From positions 296,001 to 360,000 of the forward strand of contig JAVYIG010000315.1 of NCBI GenBank assembly GCA_035222895.1: a stretch of 64,000 nucleotides of DNA, read 5' to 3'. This document shows positions 31,201 to 43,200 of this stretch, in pieces (within the stretch, counting starts at the first letter, position 1; each line of letters opens with the position of its first letter). This stretch comes from Strongylocentrotus droebachiensis (lineage: Eukaryota; Echinodermata; Echinoidea; Camarodonta; Strongylocentrotidae). The notes beneath the pieces are model-generated. The model was not told the DNA's origin. It made no database searches and saw nothing but the letters and a program-made list of their open reading frames with translations. Position numbers and translations under genes: made by a program.

Positions 31201-34200
31201 TGTGTATAGAAAACAGAGAGCACCTGTTAATGAATTAAGTACTCTTTAATACTCAGCATTCTTTCGTTCACTTCCCCTCATGGAAGCTACTGGCATTCAG
31301 TACATGTACCTTCAGGTTTTGTGAAGGAAAGTGTCATTTCTGTAAAGAACATGTGTTTTTCTTTGAGCGGAAATGGCTATTCTACGGTACTACTCTCGGG
31401 AAAGGTGTGATTTCAAGCATAGTGTGAAAATCAATGGGTTTGAAAACCTAGCTGCTACTCGATTATTTCCAGTACAAGCACACAAGTATGTAGTCACAGA
31501 GGAATAAGTCTTGAAAATATTTATGATAATAATAAAAGTTATGATGGGTTCTCAACTTCTCATGTCTGTTAGACTTGACACTCCTAGGCATACATGTAGC
31601 TTATAAATTAATTATGTTCTCTTTAATCTTGAATAAAACCTTCTTAACTTGAACTTAAATGAATTGAAGAAAATGAATGTTTCAAGTAAATGATGTGTTC
31701 CTATTCTCATTATTCTACAATTTCTAGTATCCTTTAGTACTTTTTTTTTCTTTGGAAAATGTGTTCATAGATGAATTTTTAAATATTTCATTATTGTACA
31801 ACTTCTAGCATCCTTCTTCGAATTCAAAGATACTTAATTTTTTTCTCCAGAAAATATGTTTTTAGATTGAATTATGGGTAAAACTGTAAAATTCTATTTG
31901 AAATGTTTGAATGTGAGTAATTTAGTTGCAATGACGTCCTCATTAATGCCTTGTATTTGTTTGTGTTCTTCCAGTATTGGATTGGATTGGATTGGTTTGG
32001 TTGGTGTACTAAATATTAATTTTAAAGACATTTTTCCAGAAGTTGCATCATTCAGTCATTATGAAAACTGATGCAATGTACAGATATAAGGCAATACAAC
32101 TTATCAATGCTATCTAAATATGAAAACAAGGGTTTCTTCTGTAATTACCTAGAGAAATAGGCACAACGTAATAAGGAATAGGCATGGAAATTTTAAAAGA
32201 TATTTTCTAGCAGTTGCATCATTCAGTTATTGAATGTTTTTGTTATTTGTAAAATGGGGCAATGATTATGATTTACCAATGCTATCTAAATATGAAAATA
32301 AGGGTTTCTGTAAATCTGTAGTTATTAATTACCAGAGAAGTAGGCAAAACTTTAAGGAACGTGCATGCAAATTGCCTGTTAATGCATATATTGTGTATTG
32401 TTAAGGGTTTTACATGTACAGTGTATATGCCTTGCATCTTTATTTGGTAGGTACATGTGCACATACCTTGTAATGAACAATAGACAGGTCTGTCAAATAA
32501 GTCAATACAAAGACTTGTTCATTCTGACTCGAAAACCTGTATACAGTGCAAATACGAGACCCAGCAGAGTACTTATTTTACAATAAATTTCAAGATGGCC
32601 GACACTCTGGCAGGCAGCTTTCTTTTTCTTGGAATAAAGTGTAAATTACATGTGTGTATCCATGGATATGTTCATGTAGTACTGCACAGTGCTTGTCACT
32701 TGCCATTTCCTGTGCAGACCATATTCTGATACTGGGAAAATAGACAGGATAATGATACTGCAATCTTGGCTGGGACTTTCCAACCAACTTAAACTGCTGG
32801 GAAGTGTTGTATACACAGCACAGGGTTATATGTCATTAGTTCAAATCGTGAAGAAGAAATTACAAGACCGTTGTAAACAGTTTAAAACTTGTTTTCTAAC
32901 GAAGGGTTCAACACTAACATGTGTTCAGTATAATTGGGCACCCAAAATCTTATGCTGGACCCCAAGACTTTAGAATTGTAACGTGGAGCCCATGCATACA
33001 TGTACATGACCTAACATGTCATTATGGATCCCTTGCAACACTGCAAACACATTCAGTATTAGCAGGGCCCTGCCTTAACCCCATTTGTGCTACCTGAGGA
33101 GTGTTTCACAAAGACTGAGATTGACTGTTTGCTCTCACCATTTACTGCTGGTCTCTGAAAGGACGTACAAATCTACAGAATTTTGGATAATTCAGTATGT
33201 TGTGATTAAACAGTGGCATGGACGGCCTACCATAGTTAGAGTCGATCTTAGTCTTTGTGAATTTATGCTCCCCAGGATTTTGGACATTTGAAGTGCACTT
33301 TAGTAATAATTGAAATGAAACACCCTACTCAGATTTCACAAGTTAATTTCATATTTTCTCCCCTTCCCTCTCCCTCCCTCTCCCCCTTCCACTCTTATCT
33401 ATTTCTCCCTCCCTCCCCCTTCCTCTCTTATCTATTTCTCCCTCCCTCCCCCTTCCTTCCCCCTTCCTTCCCCTCTCCCCCTCTCCCCCTCCCTTCCCCT
33501 CCCTTCCCCTCTCCCCCTCCCTTCCTCTCTCCTCCTCCCTTCCTCTCGCCTCCTCCCTTCCTCTCTCTTCCCTCTCACCTCCTCTCTCCCCCTCCCATCT
33601 CTCTCCCCCTCCCATCTCTCTCCCCCTCCCATCTCTCTCCCACCTCTCTCTCCCCTTGTATACAGACACGAATGCAATGTATGAAGCCTTCACCCAATGC
33701 AATATACAAAAACGTTTTCAATGGCCTAACTACAATTATTCGGAATGAGGGTGCGAACGGCACCATGAGGGGTATCAACGCAGTTGCGCTTGGAGCAGGA
33801 CCCGCCCATGCACTCTACTTTGCTTGCTACGAGAAGATGAAGAAAGTCTTGAGCACCAATCCTGGCAGAAATCCTCTAGCAAATGGTAGGTTGCATTTGA
33901 AATTAGTTCAGGATGAATTTGGGTAGTAGTGTAAATTGAAAATTAATCAAGTTGGGGGCAGAGATGCAAATTTGTAAAACAATATCAATGGCCCTGAAAA
34001 AGTGACTTACTTAATTAAATTGCATATCATATGGATATACATGTAAACATGTATCATTGCACATGCTGCATTTTTGTAATGAAAGCCATTCCATTTTCAT
34101 CCAAAATAGAATTGATACAATGGTGGATTAACCACGATTATTCCATTATTGGGTGGGGGGGGGGGGGGGAACTCTGACATTACATACATATTATTTTCTT

Positions 34201-37200
34201 TCTCTCTCTACATCTGTAAGAATTTAGAACCAAACATGAAAATCAGAAAACATTTTTGCATGCTCTTACATATATGTAAGGTCATGTATTAAAGAGGTTG
34301 CAGATTGTAGTAGTCTCAAAATATATCAAAACATTGATACATTTGTACAGGCCTCATTTATTCAATTTTTCATGCATTTTTGTACTTGAACAAAATATCA
34401 ACTCACTTCAGAAGTTGAATTTTATTACATTATATATAACTTGCTACTTTTACTTAAAGATATCCTCTCTCTCCGGGAATAAAATGTTTTGTGCTGCATA
34501 TCTGTGAAATCTACTGAAGATGTTAAAGTCTTTCTTTACAACGAAACAGATCAAAATAGATCAAGCCATATTTTGGGTTCCTTCTTTCCAGTGAAGTCCA
34601 TTCTAGGCCAAATTATATTGATCGGGTACTATGAGAATGTAGGTTGTAGTTACGAATATCCTTAACACCTGCAGTTTTTATACGCAGCTTCTCCGCATAC
34701 ATGTACATTGTACACAGGGGGAAAGGGTAAGTACATGTAGCGCTTCATACACGGACATGCTGTTATCCATACATGTATGAATAGTTGCAGCATTGTGTTT
34801 CTTGGGCTACAGACGACACAATCAAAAAGACTTTCGACAACAAAGACTCATTCCCAAGGCAACAGGCCACTTTCGAGGCACTTAAGTATAAATTCAGTTA
34901 CGATTATGAAAATTGCCTATTTCATTAGTCCTGTGCATCACCTTTGAAATGTTGGGTAATATTACAATGGTGTAAATCTAGACATACTTTTATGAGCAAT
35001 ATGAAAATACGCTAGGTTGATAAACAATTCCCAGAAATACATTATGGATGTACAGCATATACATGTACATGTATTTTGTGTATGGTGTTCAAATCAGCTT
35101 TTCTGTATTTCAAAAAGAAAGATGCGATTTCCTTAGTCCGCAATGGAATTGTGTTTTCTTCCTTGCAGAGATCTTTAATACCAGGTATTTTATATTTTGA
35201 TGTTAAACTCTAGCTATTTGCATTTAGATCAAACATTAATCCTTTGAATTCTGAAGTCTTATTCCCCTGGATAAGTTTTTTTCAGGAACCAAATGAACGT
35301 CTGTAGCTTCGACACAATGGCCTATTTCTCCTTGTTAGAAATTCAATGATTTTATGAGGGTACTTGTATGCATTAAGTATGTGGCCATCATGCATACCAT
35401 TATACATTGTAAGTGCATACATTAGTGCTTGATCTACATGAAGCTTTTTTTTTATTTACGCTGATGTAAATTAAATTATAACCATCACTGTGTCTGAACT
35501 CGATTTAATCAAAACCAATACCAGTATTTAGATGTTGAATTATTATCATCTTGCTATTGGAAGAGTTCTACATTTTCAATGATAAGAATGAATACTGGTA
35601 GCCATTGTGGCCTCCCTGTGTACAAGGTGCATATGGTGTGCAGTGTACATGTATATGATTTTGCTAAATGAAGCCTTCTAACTAAGGCTGTGTTGCTAGG
35701 AGCCTTCTCGACTATCCCTTATCGCATACGGTAGTGGCACACCTGCCGTTGGGAGGTTAAGTGCTACTGTTTACCTATCTTGTGTGAATATATTGCTGCG
35801 TTAATGTATTTAGAGGACAATTGGAGCATACATGTACATGTATGTGGTACATGTGGGCTTTAGGAAAGAGCAAATTACTTGCTAGTGGCATAACAAAATA
35901 TTAACTTAGAATTGCTTTTGTTCATTACAAGTGTATCATTTGATATATTTTTATCAAAACAGTCTTTAAAACAGATGATTATGCAGGTGTACATGTACAT
36001 GTGCAATTTGTTTAGGGGTTTTAGGTTCAAATTGGATATGAAATGGATTGTAAATTTGTAATGCCAGTACATATGTAGTACATTATGTATCATGTTACAA
36101 TTGCACTATGATTACTTGACTAAACATTCCATACATGTAAAGTAATTCTGTGCGGATTGTTAAAAGTCGATACCAGCACTGGTAACACTTTGGAAATCGT
36201 GTTTTGATGACAAAGAAAGTAGTAAGGGTTTCACTGGTATGCAATGACTCGAGTCTGCTGGGTCATCGATCATATTGGTATTAGGTTGCTTGATATTTTA
36301 AAGCATTTTTGTCCTGACGTCATGACCTATTAGGTGATAAAAGCTTATTTGGTGGTAAATTCTTCAAAAGAAAATCCAAATGTAAAGAAATAATTTTATA
36401 TCCTGCATGTACAGTACTAGTCTTTTTAGTCTGACTTAATGAATCTTTTTGATATAAATATATACCTGTCTTTGTTTTATTCAAGGCCTTTAATGGAAGT
36501 GAGGGTATTGTATTATTCAGATATCAATTTCTTGCCTTTATATGAAATTCATGCATTATGGAAATCGGGAATTCCTCTGTGACCTTTAATGAGTCTGTAA
36601 TCTCTTTCAATGTGCCTTGCATTTTTAATAGTACGTTGGAGAATCAGTGGCCTTCGGGAGTCTTCTAATATCCCCCCAAATGTCTAGGGTAGTCCATTAA
36701 AGGCGCAACTTAACATTTAAAGAAATGAAGTTACAAAGAAGTCAGTGACCGTTTTGAATCAAAATCCATGTTTTTAAAAAAGATCAAAGAATCAGTACCT
36801 AACCATAATGAATGACCTCCTAAATACTTTGTCCAATTTGGAGATACTTTTTATTTTCTTAATTTTTGAGAATAAATACATGTTGAAAGATAAATCGCAA
36901 AGGCATTGAAAAGCAAGATTTTATGGGCAGTGACTATGGCTTCCTTTGAAAGCACTTTATATCTGGTTGTTATTAATAACGTGTGTGATTGTAGGCTGAG
37001 TAATTCCTGCTGTACTAATGGTATTCATTCTTCTTTGGAATTGATGGTAGAAATGTATTTTTTTTAATTTGTATTTTTATTAAAAAAAGTAAATACTCAG
37101 GAATGTGTTTTTCTCACATTCAAAGATAAACAGCTCAACCATTTCTGTTACAATGTCACAGTAATATTGAAATAGAAGTATTTATTTTAGTACCTTTAAT

Positions 37201-40200
37201 TCCAAGGTAGATATAGCAGACACTAGATTAAAATTGATGTACCATACAATGTATAGATTTTGTTCTTTTCTAGTATCTTATACAGTGCGTCCCAGAAAAA
37301 ACGAAACCGAGAAGTATCGATGTTTTATCATAACTTAATCACAACCATAATTAATGAATGATACATATTTGGAAAGCTTAGAGTCCCCTCTTTCAGTTGA
37401 TGCTACTCAGATGATGCATATTTCACGCATGAGTGATTAAAAGCAATTTGAAGGAAGGAAACCAAAAAGACATTTGGCGGGCGGTATCTGAATTTCGAAG
37501 AAAAATTCACATTTCTAGAAAGTTGAGTTTCTGCCCTTTCATATGACACCTCAATCAGGAAAAATGAGCGAGGAATAACAAAGTTCTGTTTGTTTAAAGT
37601 AGCCCTTACATTTTCATAATTTTAACAAACGAATTCGTTTTCACTGGGTGCCTGCCGTAGCAAAAAGCAGATTTGACAAAAGACTTAACTCCGTTTCGTT
37701 GACAATCAGCCATGCATGAAAACTCTCGTCTACGGCTGATTGTCAACGAAACGGAGTTAAGTCTTTTGTTAATTTCGTTTATTGATACGGCAGGCAGCCA
37801 GTGAAAACGAATTCGTTTACCGGTAATAAAATTATGGAAATGCAATCACTACTTTAAACAAACAGAACTTTGTTATTCCTCGCTCATTTTTCCTGATTGA
37901 GGTGTCATATGAAAGGGCAGAAACTCAACTTTCTAGAAATGTGAATTTTTCTTCGAAATTCAGATACCGCCCGCCAAATGTCTTTTTGGTTTCCTTCCTT
38001 CAAATTGCTTTTAATCACTCATGCATGAAATATGCATCATCTGAGTAGCATCACATGAAAGAGGAGACTCTAAGCTTTCCAAATATGTATCATTCATTAA
38101 TTATAGTTGTGATTAAGTTATGATAGAACATCGACACTTCTCGGTTTCGTTTTTTCTGGGACGCACTGTATTACATGTTTGAAACTATTCCCATCCAGGA
38201 ATCTGATTCTGCAGTGGGGTTCATTGTATTCCCTGCAGTCCAATTATGTTTATTGAAATAAGCAGTGCTGTCACTCTTCTGCACAAAGGGTTTTACATGA
38301 ATTTGTACCCTGAAAACTAAGGTCATATTTGTATTTCTTATTTAATCAAATTTTTCGAAAAGAATAACAAATTGCTTCTGTCACTAAATCAGATTGTCAG
38401 ATGCCCTGTACTACCGTAGGCCCTAAGTCTTTTGTTTACGAAAAGGAAATGGCTGGGCTTTTTTTAGCACTTTATCAGTTTTTATCCAGAGTGTTTACAG
38501 TGTATCATTGAATTTCGTACAATGTTTGCAATTTACAGTTGCGGTACACACTCTCCACTTCCTAGGACATTATTTCAGCCAGTAAACATTTAAATGGGCA
38601 CAAATGCTAATCCAACGTTTACTTTCTACCTGGTACCTGTTTAACACCTGGGTGGAGAGCAAGCAATGAAGATGAAATGCCTTGCTTAATGACATGAGTG
38701 GAGTTCCAGGGTTCAAACTCATGACCTTTTCGTGTAAATGTTATCCACTTAAAGACGCATAGTAGTGGCCTCTCATGGGGAATTCAACACCATTCTGGTG
38801 TTAAGCCAATACGGTACATGTATGAATGGGCATAATACACACTGCTTGTATACAGTACCCAGGGCCAATGCGTATAGGTTTATTGCCGTTTAGTCTACAA
38901 CCAGTTTGTCTATTATCCAGTTGGTCTATTCCCAAAAGGTCTATACCCAGCCTGCTTATCATTTGGTCTAACGACGACTTAAGTTTATAGTCATTTGGTC
39001 TAATCTCCAATAAGTCTACTACCCATTTGGCTTACTGGTACTGGTATTCATTTAGTCTAATTCCCAGTTTGTCTAATGCCCATTTTGTCCACTATCCGTA
39101 TGGTCTGATATCCATTTAATCATGAATGATAATAATCATCAAATGATTATCAGACCTTAAAGGGAAAGTCCACCCCCAAAATAAGTTTGTTTCGATAGAG
39201 GCAGAATAATAAGAAAATCAGGTGAGTGAAAGTTTGAGCAAATTCTGAATGAAAATAAGAAAGTTATGAATTATTGAACTTGTGATCAATCAAATACAAA
39301 TTGGCAACTCTGTGACTTATTATACAAGCTCTCCTCCATTTGCTTTGTGCATAATATTCCATAAAATCATGTTTTCTTCGTTATTGATGACGGAATATAT
39401 ATTTGTTCCTTGCAGGGGGAGTATAGAAACATATTTGCAATTATTATATTTAGGGTGCATGTATGGTTGAAATTTTTCTTGAGGGAAAATGATAATTTTA
39501 GATTTTTTTAGTACTAAGCAAATGGAAGTTGAGCTCCCATTTTACGTCATAGAGTTGCCAATTTGTGTTTGATTGATCACAACTTAAAAAATCCTAACTT
39601 CCTTATTTTTAATCGGAATTTGCTCAAACTTTCACTGACTTGTTTCTCTCATTTTTCTACTCCTATTAAAACTAACTTAATTTCAGGGTGGACTTCCCCT
39701 TTAAGGATGGTAGACGAAATGAGCATTAGACAAACTGGGAATTAGACTAAATGAACACTAGACCCCAAAAAAAGGTAGTAGACTAATTGGAGATTAGACC
39801 ATATGGATAGTAGACAAACAGGTTGTATACCAAACGGCAATTCACCTGCATATTATAATGACCTCCAGTGTTCCGTCAATCATAAATTGCAGAGTCATTG
39901 CTGGCGATTACAACACACACAAATGGCGCATTGCACAATTAAAGAGTGACAATGCACTTTGATATTGAAAACCACTATAAGTGACAATACATGTATATGT
40001 TATGCTTTTAGAGGAAGAAGATTAATTGCTTCATATTAATGTGATAGGTGGCTACATTATTATGTAAATATGTGGGTTAATTGAATCGAATTATTAAAAA
40101 ACATTTTACTTCTAGTGATGTTGCTGCACTGTTAATGGAATGAGTGTAGAACACTAGGCTGACCAGTCACATTTTGTAAGTGTGATTTACTCCCACATCA

Positions 40201-43200
40201 CACGTACGGTAGGAAGGCCATTCATATCTCATTCAAAAGTTGATGTTATAGATGGTGACATTATTTACTATGTAAATGTGTGAAATTTAAGTAGAAATTT
40301 AACATTTTACTTCTATTATGCTGCAATAGACCGGTTTACTAAGATATTCAAATTTTATGCATAGTTTTGAAAGAAAGGTTGTTCTTGACGACCGTAAGCT
40401 TGAATGGAGCTTTCCGCAACATAGCAACAAGTAATGTATTTAGACTGGATTCCAAGTATTGTAGTTCATTCATTAATAACAGGTCAATGGAATAACTGGT
40501 CACTACGTCCCCAGAAAAGAAACATGTACAAATTTGAAAATGTTAGTAAATCAGTCTATTTAAAGGCACACTGTCCTACTTGTAGCTACTTGCTCCCTCT
40601 TTATAGAAAACTTCCCCAATCTGTGCCTGTTGGTCCCCCATGATCCTCTTTTTCTTATGTTAAATGAGAGCTGAGTTAATGAGATAGCCACCTGTCACAG
40701 TGACCTCGCTGGCTCGCTGGGTGGTCTAATCCCTTCTAGCTGAAGTAGTAAAGCCTGCCTTTAAGTAAAATTGGTCTGTTTACACTTCACAAACAGTCCA
40801 ATTTTGTCATTATCCCATTTTAGGAGTTTGCCTCTTGAGTAGAAATAACAGGCTTTAAAACACAGTAGAGATTTAAATGCAGTTCATAAGTATCTATACA
40901 CATTCAGTTCTGCACATTAGACATCATTGTGCAAGAGCATACACTTCAGATTTGTTTGTATACTACTATACATGTACTTTAGATGATAATGATGGTACAT
41001 GGAAGTACTGTGTAGTAGATGAATGAGTCAAAGTCCAGTAACGTGGTGGATCTACTTTTTATGAATGGCGCAGAAGATGAAACCTGGCTACCATGTACTG
41101 ATTGTTCCCTTTTATTTGTAGATGAGTTAGCATATATTGTGTAATGTGTATTTAACTGAGAGGCAATGAATGTGTGCACTGTATAGGGTTGTTAATATTA
41201 TGCGCTTTTTGTGGTTCAGGTATATTTCAGTAGTTCATTGAGAGCCAAAAGGGCTTTAACCAGTATGTAAGTTAACGTCCTTTTGACATTCAGTAGAGGT
41301 AGTGAGGGGTAAGGCGTGAATACATAGCACTGTCTGTATTTAATACATGTTACCTTTCTTCAAAGTGAATGTGTTCTAGTACATAAAAGAAGAATAGAAG
41401 AAATAATATTCCTTTGATGAAATGGAAATGTTTTTCTTGCACATAATCCTTGAAAGGTGGGATTTAAGTACAAGTGCTGAGTGTTCTTAGTGTTAAAATT
41501 CATATTCGATACATTGTATGTTAAACTGAAAGTAATTAATGTATTTCTCAGCTAAATAACCTAGATGCCATCTCCCTCTCTCTTATCCCCCCCCCCCCAC
41601 TCCCTTTGTCCTTACCCTTTCCCAACCTTGCTCATATCCCTTCCTTTCTCAGCCCCCTCCTACTTTTTGATTCATTGAAGAAGTAATATAACAGAAGAAC
41701 AAATATTGATTTGATACTAGCGTAAAGAAAGATAATTGACATGCACGCAAAACCTAATAATTATGATAATCATGAACCCTACACGGTGTTGAGTATCGTC
41801 TGCTCAGTTCCAGAAGGGCATTTAATTCACCTATGATTTCACATCAAGTTTATAATGCCCTTCTGGCTCTCAGCTGACGATAGAGTCCATTATATATTCA
41901 GCAATACTTTACTGCCGTCCTGACATCTCACGATTGTCTTTACAGCCGTTGCAGGTTGCCTAGCAACGGTCGTCCACGATGCTGCTATGAATCCAGTAGA
42001 AGGTATAGTATCGATTACAACTATTAGATTTTTGTTTAATTGTTCAGTTGGGGTTGTTTATTAATTTGACAGTTTGCTTTGATGAGTAATGTGGAATCAG
42101 ACATTTTCGCTCATGACACATGTATGTTCACAAACTCTGTGTGCGAAATTTCAGATTCTCGAAAGTTTCATGCTAAGCAGTAACACAACGCTCAAGTTTG
42201 GCTGTTCTGAAAAATGTTCATTTACAAATTGTGAAAATTCCATATCCCTTTAAGTTTCAGAATTACTGTATGTAGAGAGTCATTTATGAAGAAAAAAAAT
42301 GAGATAAGAAAATACATTATCAAATGGTATTGGAAAATATTGATATTGCATTCCACAATGCTTTGCCAATTTGAAGAATTCCATTTTTCACTTTAATACA
42401 CGACAGTTCTCTGGCTTTCAATATGGTACCACAAGTTTTATACAACAGCAATGGACTAACATTTTTCAGTGATATTTTGTTCTTTCCGATCATTTATTTT
42501 GTGTAATTCATAGCGATACTAGATCAAAAGATAATGCAATATTAATGTTGCTGAAATGTGACACCTAATACTCATTCCTTGGAACCCTTCACTGACATAG
42601 ATTATCATATTACACCACAGACCGTGACTATATTGTTGTATAACCGCTCTTTAGCATACATGCAAATGTAGGTCACGAGTACTTGCCCCAGACAAAAGGA
42701 CTGAATTATTACAGACATTTTCTATGATGTATCATTGATTACAACGCAGCTGTGTGCTCGGTACCTGATTGAGATATTGACCTTTTCTAAACACATGCTT
42801 GTCGGTAAAATAAAAGGGCAGTATTTAGGTCTGTTCGTCGTGGAAGAGTGCAAATCACAGACTAGTACCAGTACGTGCAATGTCATGCATAATGCTCAAC
42901 GGCCTTGGGGGTTTTCTTGCTGTGGTGGGGAGAAAATATTCTTTTGCTTGCAATTTCTTGAAACAATGAGCTGTCAAGATTGAAGATTGAAATTTTGAAA
43001 TAATTGTAGTGATGATTGGAAAACTATGTTTAAATAGAAAAGAAAGTGATATGAAATTGGCAAGAATGATGTTGCATTTCCTTCGTAGTAGTATTTGGGA
43101 AATCCCAATCAACTGTACAACAAAGGAAATGATGTCAAATAGGCAAGACAGAACTTTTTGAAATGTTCAGAAACCCTGTGTAACCTACAGTTATTAAGAA

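Larger units (their letters stand above)
25241..33665 (+). other. Mitoferrin intron 1
   Basis: An 8.4 kb intron. It contains a foldback element (25620-26425), a small hairpin (27194-27271), two opposed SINEs (27472-27857 and 28580-28943), short TTGGA repeats near 31976 and a terminal CT tract (33355-33660). The remaining AT-rich DNA shows no exon-like ORF. Confidence 0.8.
33886..41945 (+). other. Mitoferrin intron 2
   Basis: An 8.1 kb intron. It carries the 886-bp palindrome (37283-38168), the nested GTCTA foldback with an inner MITE (38881-39842), a family C MITE (40558-40763) and a short hairpin (41794-41882). Many ACATGTA words occur. Confidence 0.8.

Noticed and set aside
31874..32787. 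Short ORFs in mitoferrin intron 1
   Set aside because: Under 100 codons, AT-rich composition, no motif. Their number matches chance expectation.
34152..34170. G-runs (also 18204, 28416, 29950, 47114, 51366) as quadruplex sites
   Set aside because: Plain homopolymers of uncertain true length; no spaced G-tract pattern.
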